From the NCBI RefSeq assembly GCF_028657195.3, contig NZ_JANCPR020000032.1, positions 46,171-110,170 on the forward strand: a stretch of 64,000 nucleotides of DNA, read 5' to 3'. The notes below the pieces were generated by a model. That model was not told where the DNA came from. It worked only from the letters and a program-made list of their open reading frames with translations, and ran no database searches. The DNA comes from Streptomyces iconiensis. Lineage in GTDB: Bacteria > Actinomycetota > Actinomycetes > Streptomycetales > Streptomycetaceae. This document shows positions 26,693 to 36,800 of this stretch, one piece after another. The first letter of the stretch is position 1. The number at the start of each line of letters is the position of its first letter. Position numbers and translations under genes: made by a program.

Positions 26693-27088
26693 ATGAGGAA
26701 TCGCTGGTGGTGGCGCCCCGACTGGGAGGCCGGCCGCCGCTTCTCCACCTGGCACGCCACATTCGCGCAGCAGCCCGGCGTGTGCCGGTTCATCGACGCC
26801 TACCGGCGGGTGCTGCGCCACGTGGGCAGCCTGGATCCGGTACCGGACCAGTGGCTGCACCTGACGATGCAGGGCCCCGGCTTCACCGACGAGGTGGACG
26901 AGAACGAGATCGCGGAGATCGTGGAGGCGGCCCAGCGGCGGCTCGCGGCACTCCCCTCCTTCGGGGTGACGTTCTCGTCCTTCGACGTGATGTTCTCGGC
27001 GCTGCGGATCACCCCCGAGGCGGTGGAGTGCTTCGCCCAGCCCGCCGGACCCGTGTGCCGTCAGTCAGCCCTCCCGGAGGTCGGGTGA
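26693..27088 (+). pseudogene. 2'-5' RNA ligase/phosphoesterase family, 3'-truncated
   Basis: MRNRWWWRPDWEAGRRFSTW, FAQQPGVCRFIDAYRRVLRH and the first HxT motif in WLHLTMQGPGFTDEV match the 2H phosphoesterase family of about 180-190 residues. Only 131 residues remain. The second HxT motif is absent, and the last few residues (CRQSALPEVG) run antisense into the ligase gene, whose stop is at 27065. It is therefore a deletion relic. Confidence 0.7.
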
Positions 27089-28969
27089 GCTGGTGACGCC
27101 GGGGTCCTGGCCGGGGTCCGCGGCGGGGGCCGGGCCGGGGTCCGCGGCCCGGCCCGGGTCCCCTTGGTACAGCTCCTCGATCCGCGACGCGTAGCGCTTC
27201 GCCACGTGTGGTCTGCGCACCTTCAGGGTCGGGGTGAGCGTGCCCCGTTCCACGGAGAAGTCCTCGTCCAGGACGGCGAACGCGCGGATGCGCGCGGGCC
27301 GCGCCACCCGCGCGTTGGCCGCAGCGACGGCCGCCCCGACGCGGGCCCGGATTCCGGCCGTGTCCAGGCCGTCCGTGCTGTCCGGATCGACGGTCACGAG
27401 CGCGACCGGATAGGGGCGGTTGTCGCCGACCATCACCGCGTGCGAGACGCACTCGGACTCCTCGATCAGCCCCTCGACCTCGGCGGGGCTGAGGTTCTTG
27501 CCGGACGAGGTGATCACCAGGTCCTTCTTCCGGCCGGTCAGGACCAGGTAGCCGTCCTCGTCCAGCCGCCCCAGGTCCCCGGTGTGCAGCCAGCCGTCCT
27601 CGTCCAGCGTCTCGCGGGTGGCCGCCGCGTTGCCGTGGTAGCCGGGGAAGACGCCCTCGCTGCGCGCCAGGATCTCGCCGTCCTCCGCGATCCTGACCTC
27701 GCAGCCCGGAATGGGCCTGCCGACCGTGCCGGGCCGGTGGGCGCCGGGGTGGTTGAGGGAGATGACGCCTCCGGACTCGGTCATGCCGTACCCCTCGTAG
27801 ACCGTCACGCCGCAGGCCCGCAGGAAGCGCCGGGTGGCGTCGGAGAGCGGGGCCGCGCCCGACAGCGCCCACGACAGACGGCCGCCGAAGATGCCGCGCA
27901 CGGGGGCGTACAGCCGCTCCTCCGCCGCCTCGTACCGCTCCAGCAGTTCGCCCTCGGGGCTCTCGCCGCGCTCGCGCAGATCGGCGACCTCGTTCCCCGT
28001 GCTGATCGCCGCCTCGAAGCGCTCGCGTCCCTCGGAGCCACCGGATTCGGCCATCCGCCGCACCGTCGCGTACACCTTCTCGAACAGCCGGGGCACCGAC
28101 GGCAGATGCGTGGGGCGGGCCTCGGCCAGCTCCGGGACGATGTCCTCGATACGCCCGCCGAAGAACCACAGCTCGCCGCCCTGCACCACCGAGCGGAACT
28201 CCACGAGCTGCGCGAGCAGATGGGCGAGCGGGAGGTAGAGGTACGTACGGGCGCCGGAGCCGCTCGCGACGAGCTGCCCCGTGGAGTCGTGGAGGTACGA
28301 GATGTTGCCGTGGGTCAGCAGGCAGCCCTTGGGCGGGCCGGTCGTTCCCGAGGTGTAGACGATCGCGCACAGGTCCTCGTCGGTGACGGAGGCGGCACGC
28401 TCCAGCAGTTCCTCCTCCGTGCAGGAGCGTTCCGGCACGGCCGTTCCAGCCGTCGCGGACGTTTCAGCCGTCGCCGCTGTTCCAGCCGTCGCGGCCGTCC
28501 CAGCCGTCGCCGCCGTCCCAGCCGCCGCGGCCGTTGCGGCCGTCGCCGCCATCGCGGCCATGAGCAGGACGTGCCGCAGCGACGGCAGCCGCCCGGCTGC
28601 GCGCAGCGCCTCGACGCGCGCAGCCTGCGCCTCGTTCTCGCAGATCACGACGGTGGTCCCGGAGTCGGACAGCACCCAGGCCGTCTCCTCCTCGCCCGCC
28701 GTCGGGTAGACCGGCACCACCACGCCGCCCGCCGCGAAGACCGCGAACTGCGCGATCGTCCACTCCGGGCGGGTCTCCGACAGGATCGCGACGCGGTCGC
28801 CCCGGGCCACGCCGAGCCCGCCGACCAGGCGCCGGGCCACCGTCCGTACGGCCGTGCGGAGCTTTTCGTACGTCATCACGCCGTCCCGGCCGTGGAGCGC
28901 GGGCGCCGGGCCGTGCCGGTCGGCCGCCCATTCGGCGATCAGGGCGAGGGTGGCGGGGCGGTCGGACAT
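27065..28969 (-). CDS. Long-chain fatty acid--CoA ligase (FadD-like)
   Basis: A 634-residue adenylate-forming enzyme. The AMP motif is YTSGTTGPPKG near residue 209. GYGMTESGGVISLNHPGAHR, DGWLHTGDLGRLDEDGYLVL and TGRKKDLVITSSGKNLSPAE complete the adenylation core. It activates fatty acids with ATP and CoA. Residues about 138-178 are a low-complexity Ala/Thr/Gly insert made of repeated TAATAG units, encoded by 18-base tandem repeats, in the linker before the AMP motif. It is divergent from the AraC regulator at 29122. Confidence 0.92.
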   Translation of the reverse strand: MSDRPATLALIAEWAADRHGPAPALHGRDGVMTYEKLRTAVRTVARRLVGGLGVARGDRVAILSETRPEWTIAQFAVFAAGGVVVPVYPTAGEEETAWVLSDSGTTVVICENEAQAARVEALRAAGRLPSLRHVLLMAAMAATAATAAAAGTAATAGTAATAGTAATAETSATAGTAVPERSCTEEELLERAASVTDEDLCAIVYTSGTTGPPKGCLLTHGNISYLHDSTGQLVASGSGARTYLYLPLAHLLAQLVEFRSVVQGGELWFFGGRIEDIVPELAEARPTHLPSVPRLFEKVYATVRRMAESGGSEGRERFEAAISTGNEVADLRERGESPEGELLERYEAAEERLYAPVRGIFGGRLSWALSGAAPLSDATRRFLRACGVTVYEGYGMTESGGVISLNHPGAHRPGTVGRPIPGCEVRIAEDGEILARSEGVFPGYHGNAAATRETLDEDGWLHTGDLGRLDEDGYLVLTGRKKDLVITSSGKNLSPAEVEGLIEESECVSHAVMVGDNRPYPVALVTVDPDSTDGLDTAGIRARVGAAVAAANARVARPARIRAFAVLDEDFSVERGTLTPTLKVRRPHVAKRYASRIEELYQGDPGRAADPGPAPAADPGQDPGVTSSPDLREG

Positions 28970-29121
28970 GCGGGGCCTCCCGGGGTGCGGTCACGTCATG
29001 GGGACGGTCGTGCTTCCGGACACTGGCCCGGCGCACGCTAGCCAGCGGGGCGCCGGAGGGGGATGACGGGAAACGTCACCACGGCTGACCTCTGTGCTCA
29101 GCCGCAGTACCGTGCCCGACC

Positions 29122-30138
29122 ATGGGGAGTGGTCACACGATCACCGTGCGCCGGGTCCGTGCCGTGCTGCGCGGCGCCGAGCGCCTCGGCATCGACACCC
29201 GTCCGCTGCTCCAGCGCGCCGGCATCCCGCCGCTGCTGCTCGGCGACGACGCGGAGGGGGTGACGCCCGCGCGGTTCGCGCGGCTGATCCAGGATCTGTA
29301 CCGCGCGACGGGCGACGAGTTCCTGGGCCTGGGCGCCGCGCCGAGCAGGCGCGGCACCTTCGCGATGATGTGCTACGCCGCGCTCGGCTGCGCCGACCTC
29401 GGCGGCGCGCTGGACCGCGCGGTCCGCTTCTACGGCCTGTTCCCCGGCGGTCCCCGCCTCCGCCTGGAGTCCGAGGCCACGGGCCGTACGGCGCGCTACG
29501 CCGTGCTGAGCCCTCTCCCCCACGACCCCGACCACTTCCTCGCCGAGTCCCTCCTCGTCATCTGGCACCGCACGTCGAGCTGGCTGGTCGGACGCCGGAT
29601 TCCGCTGCTGAGCACGGAGTTCGCCTATGTGCGCCCGCCGCACCACGCCGAGTACGAGGTGATGTTCGGCTGCCGTCCCCGCTTCGGCGCCGAGGTGACC
29701 TCGGCCGTCTTCGAAGCGCACTGGCTGCGGGCACCCGTGGTCCGCGACCAGGCCGCGCTGGACGCGCTGCTGCGCCGCTCGCCCGAGGACCTGCTCGTCC
29801 GGCACACCTGGGACGTGACCGTCTCCGAGCGCGTACGCCACACACTGCGGCAGGCCCTCCGTGAGGGGACCGCGCTGCCGGAGCTGGGCGCGGTCGCGGC
29901 GCGGCTCGCGGTCAGCCCGGCCACGCTGCGGCGGCGGCTGGACGCCGAGGGCACCTCCTTCCAGCGGCTGAAGGACGCCGTGCGCCGCGACTCCGCGCTG
30001 GAGTCCCTCGCCCGCGGGGACGAGCCGATCGCACTGCTGGCCCGGCGGCTCGGCTTCTCCGAGGACACCGCCTTCCACCGCGCGTTCCGCCGCTGGACGG
30101 GCCGGACGCCGGGGGACGTTCGCGGTCAGTCAAGCTGA
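29122..30138 (+). CDS. AraC-family regulator with N-terminal arabinose-binding-type domain
   Basis: A 338-residue protein. Residues 18-200 fit the Arabinose_bd effector domain (GIDTRPLLQRAGIPPLLLGD, FARLIQDLYRATGDEFLGLG), and the C-terminus holds the double helix-turn-helix (VAARLAVSPATLRRRLDAEG and IALLARRLGFSEDTAFHRAF with RWTGRTPGDVR). Relatives such as the OruR and OxyR-unlike AraC group control fatty-acid use. Being divergent from the FadD-like ligase supports that role here. Confidence 0.9.
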   Translation: MGSGHTITVRRVRAVLRGAERLGIDTRPLLQRAGIPPLLLGDDAEGVTPARFARLIQDLYRATGDEFLGLGAAPSRRGTFAMMCYAALGCADLGGALDRAVRFYGLFPGGPRLRLESEATGRTARYAVLSPLPHDPDHFLAESLLVIWHRTSSWLVGRRIPLLSTEFAYVRPPHHAEYEVMFGCRPRFGAEVTSAVFEAHWLRAPVVRDQAALDALLRRSPEDLLVRHTWDVTVSERVRHTLRQALREGTALPELGAVAARLAVSPATLRRRLDAEGTSFQRLKDAVRRDSALESLARGDEPIALLARRLGFSEDTAFHRAFRRWTGRTPGDVRGQSS

Positions 30139-30220
30139 GCGTTCCGGTCAGCGCCTTCCTTACCCGTGGGTCACTACGGTCCTCCCGTCCGCCCCTGTGT
30201 GTACGTGGAGGTGAGCCCTT

Positions 30221-31354
30221 ATGCGCGTCCGTCCCGTGGCCCTGGGCGCCTGCGTGGCGTCGGCCCTCTCGGTCCTGATGGCACCGACGACGAGCGCGGC
30301 GCCGTCGGCGCAGTCCCCCGGCGATGTCCTCGACTCCCAAGAACAGCGCTTCCTGCCCAACCCCGTGCTGCCGTCGAAGTCCAAGTCCTGGAAGATCCAC
30401 TACCGTTCCACGGACGCGCGCGGCGCGGGCAACACCGTCTCCGGCACGGTCATCGTCCCCGACGACGGAAAGACCGGCACCCGCCCCCTGGTCACCTACG
30501 CGGTCGGCACCGTCGGACTCGCCGACAAGTGCGCCCCCTCGGCGACGTTCCCGTACGGACTCACCAAGGAGGGCACCCTCATCCAGCAGGCCATAGCCCG
30601 CGGCTGGGCCGTCGCCGTGACCGACTACGAGGGCATCGGCACACCCGGCACGCACACCTACACCGTCGGCCGCGCCGAGGGCACCGCCGTCCTCGACGCC
30701 GCCCGTGCGGCGCAACGCCTGCCGCAGGCACGGGAGAGAGGGGTGAACGCGAAGTCCCCGGTCGGCATCATGGGCTACTCCCAGGGCGGCCAGGCCAGTT
30801 CCTGGGCCGCCGAGCTGCACGGCTCGTACGCGCCGGAACTGGACGTGAAGGGCACGGCCACCGGCGGTGTGCCCGCTGACCTGAACAAGGTCGCGGACTT
30901 CAACGACGGAAACATCGGCTCGGGCCTCATCGCGATGGCCGCCGTCGGCCAGGACGCGGCCTTCCCCGAGCTGCGGCTCGACACCTACCTCAACGCGCGC
31001 GGCAAGCTCCAGAAGAAGATCGCGGAGAACAGCTGCGTCGAGATAGGGGCCGCGTCCTGGCCGCTGGGCCGCATCGAGGACATCACGGTGAAGAATCCCC
31101 TCGACGAGCCGGACTGGCAGCGCCGCCTCGCAGAGTCCCGCCTCGGCGGTACGGCCCCCGACGCGCCGGTCTTCCTCTACCACGGCGCGGTCGACGAGCT
31201 GATTCCCTACGGCGTCGGCACGGCTCTCCGCGACGAGTGGCGCGGGAAGGGTGCTTCGGTGACATGGAAGAGCCTGCCCCTCGGGCACGTCACGGGGGCT
31301 GTGGCCGGTTCGCCGCTGGCGATGAAGTGGCTCGCGGCCCGTTTCACGGACTAG
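30221..31354 (+). CDS. Secreted lipase family alpha/beta hydrolase
   Basis: A 377-residue protein with a signal peptide (MRVRPVALGACVASALSVLM, cleavage near TSAAPS). VGIMGYSQGGQASSWAAELH carries the nucleophilic Ser in GYSQGG. DAPVFLYHGAVDELIPYGVG gives the catalytic Asp and PLGHVTGAVAGSPLAMKWLA the His. This is the LIP secretory-lipase type that acts on lipid or ester substrates outside the cell. GGAGGTGAG precedes the ATG. A strong terminator follows the stop. Confidence 0.9.
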   Translation: MRVRPVALGACVASALSVLMAPTTSAAPSAQSPGDVLDSQEQRFLPNPVLPSKSKSWKIHYRSTDARGAGNTVSGTVIVPDDGKTGTRPLVTYAVGTVGLADKCAPSATFPYGLTKEGTLIQQAIARGWAVAVTDYEGIGTPGTHTYTVGRAEGTAVLDAARAAQRLPQARERGVNAKSPVGIMGYSQGGQASSWAAELHGSYAPELDVKGTATGGVPADLNKVADFNDGNIGSGLIAMAAVGQDAAFPELRLDTYLNARGKLQKKIAENSCVEIGAASWPLGRIEDITVKNPLDEPDWQRRLAESRLGGTAPDAPVFLYHGAVDELIPYGVGTALRDEWRGKGASVTWKSLPLGHVTGAVAGSPLAMKWLAARFTD

Positions 31355-31365
31355 CCGGGCGTGGA

Positions 31366-31405
31366 GGGGGCTGCGCTTGCCTGGCCTTGCCCGTGCGCAG
31401 CCCCC
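31366..31405 (+). terminator. Stem-loop terminator after lipase gene
   Basis: GGGGGCTGCGC (31366-31376) and GCGCAGCCCCC (31395-31405) are perfect complements around an 18-base loop, beginning 12 bases after the lipase stop. Confidence 0.75.
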
Positions 31406-31566
31406 GAGGGATGGCCGATGGACCAGCGCGCCACGACCGTGTCGTGGCGGGTGGTGGCCATGACGTGGGAGACATCGGCCTGCTCCGGTTCGGACCGCCC
31501 GCCCGTGCTGAAGCCATAGGCGGCGTCCGCCGTCCCCCAGCCGAACGGAATGTTGTCGGCGAGCAC
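31406..31566 (-). pseudogene. IS701-like transposase internal fragment
   Basis: The minus strand reads MLADNIPFGWGTADAAYGFS, then EPEQADVSHVMATTRHDTVV. This matches the second catalytic-Asp block (GWVTADEAYG) and following strand of IS701/DDE_5 transposases. Only about 50 residues are recognisable, and neither end is preserved. Confidence 0.5.
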
Positions 31567-31617
31567 GCGTCGGACGCGAGGTCACGCGGGCGCTGAGCTG
31601 CCTGGCGTGGGGCCCGG

Positions 31618-32115
31618 CTACTCGCTCCCGGTGCCCTGGGGCGGTGTGACGCTCGTGGCCGGTACGACGGCCGCGGTCGCCTGGGCGACGGTCTTGCCGT
31701 CGGCGTTGACGATGCGGCCGTTGACGAGCATCCGGTGCCTGCCCGCGTGCACCAACTCACCGCGCACCTCGTGGAGTTGCCCCGTGTGCGGAGGCCGGGT
31801 GAAGTCGATGTTCAGGCTCAGGGTCACCATCGGGCAGGCGCGCGCGGTGCGGGTGGCGCCCGCCGAACAGCAGACCTGGTCCAGCACCGTGGCGATGGCT
31901 CCGCCGTCCACACCTCCGGCGAAGTTGTGCGTCGCCGGGGTCGGCCGCCAGGACAGGGTGACGTGGTCCGGCTCGGCAGCGGTCAGCCGCAGCCCGATCT
32001 CGTCGTACTTCGACTTGTTCCAGTGCTCAAGCCGCCCGTCGGCCATCGCCTTGAGCACGTCGAGGCCGCTCAGTCCGTCCCACTCCCCGGCCTTCGTCTC
32101 GGGGTCCTGTCCCAT
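31618..32115 (-). CDS. PaaI-type acyl-CoA/ACP thioesterase (hotdog fold)
   Basis: A 165-residue protein. THNFAGGVDGGAIATVLDQV, the helix with the catalytic acid, and MVTLSLNIDFTRPPHTGQLH follow the PaaI hotdog pattern. The ATG at 32115 has AGGGG nine bases upstream, while an in-frame TTG six bases earlier is too close to it. It lies downstream of the desaturase on the same strand with a 165-base GC-rich gap, so it may be the last gene of that transcript and the cluster border. Confidence 0.85.
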   Translation of the reverse strand: MGQDPETKAGEWDGLSGLDVLKAMADGRLEHWNKSKYDEIGLRLTAAEPDHVTLSWRPTPATHNFAGGVDGGAIATVLDQVCCSAGATRTARACPMVTLSLNIDFTRPPHTGQLHEVRGELVHAGRHRMLVNGRIVNADGKTVAQATAAVVPATSVTPPQGTGSE

Positions 32116-32280
32116 CGTCAATCGCCCCTCGTCGCTCGTCGCTCGTCAGTCGATCGGCAGCGCTCTGCAATCGCCTCCGATGATGGGGGAACGGATTCCG
32201 CGTGTCGACACCCGCAAGACGGTGAGCCGCGGGCGCGGGCCGGGACCGGCGACGGCGTCGGGACCGGGACCGGGACGGCG

Positions 32281-33342
32281 TCAGCCTGTCTCCCTCGCGC
32301 GGAGCGGCGCGGCCACCTCGTTCAGGAACGACGCCACCTCGGCGTACGAGCGGAGGAGACCCACCTCGCGGTAGGGGATGCCCAGTTCGGCGCAGTACGC
32401 CAGTGTCAGCTCGCGGACCCGCGGGAGGTTCTTCTGCGGCATGGCCGGGAAGAGGTGGTGCTCGATCTGGTAGTTCAGGCCGCCGTAGAGGAAGTCCACC
32501 AGTGGTGAGGGCCGGATGTTGCGCGAGGTGAGAACCTGGCGTTCCAGCCAGCTCAGCGACTCCGCCTCGCCGTCCCGCAGCTCCATGCCCTTGTGGTTGG
32601 GCGCGAAGATCATTCCGAAGTACACGCCCTGACACGCCTGTTGGACGAGCACGAACGTGACAGCCTGCCACGGGGTGAGCACCCAGAAGACCAGCCCCAG
32701 ATACAGCGCCGCGCGTGAGGCGATGAGGGATGCCTCCAGAACCGGTCGCCGTAGCTCACGGCGGGCGATGGTGCGGTAGGCCGTCATCTGCATCTTGAAC
32801 AGCTCGCACACGAGCAGCAGGAAGAACAGGACACCCTGGTGCCGGACGATGAACCGCTGCCTGCGTGTCCGGGCGGCGTACTGCTTGCGGTCGAAGATCG
32901 CCGTCCGGCGGCCGATGTCCGGGTCACGGTCCAGGTGGTTGGGGTGGGAGTGGTGCCGGTTGTGGTGGTTGACCCACCAGCCGAAGCTGGCGCCGTTGAT
33001 GAGGTTGGCGTGTACGAGCCCCACGGCGGTCGCGAGCCGCTTGCTGCGGAACATCGCCTTGTGCCCGGCGTCGTGCCACATGAACGCTGACTGGCCGCCG
33101 CAGAAGCCCATCCACACGGCCACGGCGAGCGTCCACCATGTGGCGCCCAGGGCGAAGAACGCGGTGAGCCCCGCGCCCAGCAACGCGGTGTTCAGGGCCA
33201 GCTTCGCCAGGTAGTAGCGCGGGCACAGGTCCAGCAGCCCCTCCTCCCTGACGCGCCGTGACAGCTCCGCGAAGGTCGCGGACTGCCCGGCCTCTGGTGA
33301 CGCCGCGTCGCGTGGAACGGTGGCGCTGTCGACGTACTGCAT
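32281..33342 (-). CDS. Membrane fatty acid desaturase
   Basis: A 353-residue diiron desaturase. The three His boxes are HDAGH (residues 90-94), HHNRHH (126-131) and QIEHH (292-296), the last typical of acyl-lipid front-end and related desaturases. Hydrophobic helices flank them (ALLGAGLTAFFALGATWWTL, AALYLGLVFWVLTPWQAVTF). AGGGGA precedes the ATG. It introduces a double bond in a fatty acyl chain at the membrane. It is divergent from the ACP/PKS operon, and its promoter side carries two SARP-type heptamers, linking it to the cluster. Confidence 0.92.
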   Translation of the reverse strand: MQYVDSATVPRDAASPEAGQSATFAELSRRVREEGLLDLCPRYYLAKLALNTALLGAGLTAFFALGATWWTLAVAVWMGFCGGQSAFMWHDAGHKAMFRSKRLATAVGLVHANLINGASFGWWVNHHNRHHSHPNHLDRDPDIGRRTAIFDRKQYAARTRRQRFIVRHQGVLFFLLLVCELFKMQMTAYRTIARRELRRPVLEASLIASRAALYLGLVFWVLTPWQAVTFVLVQQACQGVYFGMIFAPNHKGMELRDGEAESLSWLERQVLTSRNIRPSPLVDFLYGGLNYQIEHHLFPAMPQKNLPRVRELTLAYCAELGIPYREVGLLRSYAEVASFLNEVAAPLRARETG

Positions 33343-33434
33343 CACTGATCCCCTCGGTATCCGCTCGGTGTCCGCTCGGCAACGGTGCGGGACATCGCTG
33401 AGAGGGCCAGGGTGCGAACGGGAACTGATGCACG

Positions 33435-33452
33435 GCTGACCGTGCCCTGACC
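33435..33452 (-). promoter_or_regulatory. SARP-type heptamer pair, desaturase promoter
   Basis: On the minus strand, GGTCAGG (33446-33452) and GGTCAGC (33435-33441) are direct repeats 11 bases apart, about 93 bases before the desaturase ATG. They face away from the pair at 33472 that serves the ACP/PKS operon. Confidence 0.65.
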
Positions 33453-33471
33453 CCGCGCGGGCACCGGCCGG

Positions 33472-33489
33472 TGTCAGCCGCATGTCAGT
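33472..33489 (+). promoter_or_regulatory. SARP-type heptamer pair, ACP/PKS operon promoter
   Basis: TGTCAGC (33472-33478) and TGTCAGT (33483-33489) are direct repeats with an 11-base period, about 95 bases before the ACP ATG. The spacing equals one helical turn, as known for SARP operators. Confidence 0.7.
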
Positions 33490-33583
33490 GACGGCGTGCT
33501 TCATGGTGTTCTGCCCCGCCCCGCCGGCTGCCCCACGCCCCGGCGGTCCTTCCGACAGCGACGCGAGGGAGAGGAGAGGCACC

Positions 33584-33886
33584 ATGACGCATGCCCTTTC
33601 GACCCGTGAGCATCTGGATTCCCTTCCTGCCGTCGAGCGGGTCGAGGAGCTGGAGGGTCTCGTCGTCGACCAGTTCAAGCGCCCGCTCTTCCTGACCGGC
33701 TGCGACGAGCTGGACCTGAGCACGAGCTTCTTCGATCTCGGGCTGACCTCGCTGCGGCTGATGGAGATCCAGCGGAGCCTGGAGGCCGAGCTGGAACTCA
33801 CGTTGGACACCACGGCGCTGTTCAACCGGCCGACCATCGAAGAGCTGGTGCTGCACCTCGACGCGCTCCTGGGAGAACGGGCATGA
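33584..33886 (+). CDS. Discrete acyl carrier protein
   Basis: A 100-residue carrier protein. FFDLGLTSLRLMEIQRSLEA contains the phosphopantetheine Ser (S56) in DLGLTSL, and LDTTALFNRPTIEELVLHL is the following helix pattern. The ATG with GAGAGGAGAGG upstream is chosen over longer open-frame starts. Its stop overlaps the PKS start (ATGA), so the two are translated together. It may load or offload chains for the PKS, or present the acyl chain to the desaturase. Confidence 0.92.
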   Translation: MTHALSTREHLDSLPAVERVEELEGLVVDQFKRPLFLTGCDELDLSTSFFDLGLTSLRLMEIQRSLEAELELTLDTTALFNRPTIEELVLHLDALLGERA

Positions 33887-36800
33887 CGGCGCGGGACTCC
33901 ACCACAGCGGACGAGCGGCACCTGGACGCCTATCTGCGCGAACTCCTCGACCCCGCCCGGGCGCGGCACGGCGGGGAGGACGCGATGCTGCTCGGCAGGT
34001 ACGAGCCCGTCGCTATCGTGGGCGCCGGAGTCCGCTTTCCCGGCGGCTGCGACTCGCTGGACGACTTCGACGCCTTTCTCCGCGACGGCAGGTCAGGCAT
34101 CGTCCCCCTGCCGGAGGACCGCTGGGACCCGGCCGCCTTCACGGCGGACGACCCGGCCGATCCGGAGACCAAGGGAAAGATCCGCACGGCAGGCGGCGGT
34201 TACCTGGACCGGATCGACCTCTTCGACGCGCCGTTCTTCAACATCTCGGCCAAGGAAGCGCAGTACGTCGATCCCCAGCAGCGCATGGTTCTGGAAACCG
34301 CGTGGCAGGCGCTGGAGCACGCCGGCATCGACGCGGCCGGCACCCGTCGGGGCAACGGCGGCGTCTACATCGGGGCCAGCTCCATCGACTACGCCATGGA
34401 GCTGGACGCGCTGCCGTACGAAGAACTCGACGGCCACCTCGCGGCGGGTATCACCATGTTCCCGCTCTCCGGCCGCCTCTCGTACTTCCTCGGCTGGCGC
34501 GGACCGAGCGTCAGCGTGGACACCGCCTGTTCCTCGTCGCTGGCCGCGCTGCACATGGCGGTGCAGGGACTGCGCGCCCGGGAGACGGACATCGCGCTGT
34601 GCGGTGGCGTCAACGCCCTGCACCATCCGCGCATCTCCGTGATGTTCTCGCACGCGAACATGCTGTCCCCCGACGGGCTGTGCAAGACCTTCGACGAGGC
34701 TGCCGACGGCTATGTCCGCGCTGAGGGGTGCGGCATCGTCGTCCTCAAACGGCTCACCGACGCCGTCCGCGACGGTGACACGGTGCTCGCGCTGGTGCGC
34801 GGAACCGCGGTCGGACAGGACGGCGACAGCGCGGGACTGACCGTGCCGAACGGCGCCGCGCAGGAGACGGTCATGCGGAACGCGCTGGAGGCGGCCCTGC
34901 TGGCGCCGGCCGACATCCAGTACGTGGAGGCACACGGCACCGGTACGCCGCTGGGCGACCCCATCGAACTCGGTGCCATCAACGACGCCTGCGCGCAGGG
35001 GCACGACGCCGGGAACCCGCTCCTGGTCGGCTCCGTCAAGACGAACCTCGGGCACATGGAACCCGCCTCGGGCGTGGTCGGGCTCCTCAAGGCCGCGCTC
35101 CAGATCCGCTCGGGCACCGTCTATCCGCATCTGCATCTGGCGAAGCCGTCCGGGCGCATTCCCTGGGACGTCTACCCGGTACGCGTCCCCACCCGGTGCA
35201 CCCCGTACCCGCCCGGCACCCGGCGCGCGCTGGTGAACAGTTTCGGCTTCGCCGGGACCATCGGCGCCGTGGTACTGGAGGAGCCTCCCTGGGCCTGTCG
35301 TACGGACAACGCGCCTGCCGCGCCCCGGGTGTTCACCCTGTCAGCGAAAAGCGCCCCGGCCCTGCGGGGCCAACTGGAGTCCTACCGCGCGTTCCTGGAC
35401 GGGAAGGGCCGGCGGGACGGCAACGGAGACCGAGACGGAGACGGGATCGACCTCGACTCCCTGTGCTACACCACGCACCTCGGCCGGTCCCATTTCCCCC
35501 ACCGGCTGGCGGCTCCGGTCGAGGACGCCGACGCGCTCCGCGCGCTCCTCGACGGAGCGCTCGCCCGCGAGGACAGCGCCGCGCCGCCAGGAATCCGCAA
35601 GACCGCGTTCATGTTCACCGGACAGGGCTCGCAGTACCCGGGCATGGGCGCGGCGCTCTTCGCGCGGTTCCCCGCTTTCCGTGCGGCGGTGGAGGAGTGC
35701 GACCGCCTGTTCGCCCCGCGGCTCGGACGTTCCGTACGGGATCTCGTCGTCGACAGGGAGACCCCAGAGGACGACCTCGGACGTACGGAGTTCACGCAGC
35801 CCGCCCTGTTCACCCTGGAGTTCGCACTGGCGCGGCTGTGGCGCAGCTGGGGCGCGCGGCCCAACGCGCTGATCGGGCACAGCGTCGGCGAGGTGACCGC
35901 CGCAGCGGACGCGGGCCTCCTGTCCCTGCCCGACGCCGTCACCCTGGTCGCGGCGCGGGCCCGGCTGATGCAGTCGGTGAGCGCGGCGGGAGGGATGGCC
36001 GCGGTGGCCGCCTCCGAGGAGCGGGTCGGGCCGCTCGTCGCCGACCTCCCCGGCCTCGCCCTGGCCGCGGTCAACGCTCCCGACCAGTGCGTGATCTCGG
36101 GTGACGTCCATGTCCTCGACAAGGTCGCGGACGAGCTGGGGCGCAGCGGCGTACGGGTGGACCGGCTCGCGGTGTCGCACGCCTTCCACTCGCCCCTGAT
36201 GGCCGGGGCGTCCGACGAGTTGCGGGACGTGCTCGCCGGGATGGCCTTCCACGATCCGCACACCACCGTGATCTCCAACCTCTCCGGTCGCCCGGCACGC
36301 AAGGGCGAGATGGCGACGGCCGACTACTGGGCGCGGCACATCAGCGAGCCCGTACGGTTCATGGACGGAGTCCGCTCCATCGCCAGGCGGGGCCGTCACG
36401 CGTTCGTGGAGATCGGCCCCTCCGGGGCGCTGACCGCGCTGGCCCGGCGGTGCGTACCCGCCGCCGAGCACCGGTGGCTGCCGTCTCTGCGGGGGCGTGC
36501 CGGGGACGGCGGCGCCCTGGTCAGCGCACTGGCCGGCTACTACGAGGCGGGGCTCACGGTCGACTGGGCTGGCTTCCACGGCACCCGGAGCGCCCGGAAG
36601 ACGGCGCTTCCCACCTATGCCTTCCAGCGTGCGAGGCACTGGCTCCCGGTGCCCCGGCCCGGGAGCGCTGCCGCGCGGACGGGCACGGACCCGGCGTGCC
36701 ACCCGCTGCTCGGCGCCGAGCGCGCCTCGGACGGTACGGAGGAAACCGCCGACCGGGTACGGGAGTTCGCCACCTCGTGCACGCCGGGGAGCGTCCCCGC

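Noticed and set aside
27164..29041. Plus-strand open frame of 625 codons opposite the FadD-like ligase
   Set aside because: Composition is repetitive Arg/Gly/Asp shadow text, while the minus strand encodes a complete ligase.
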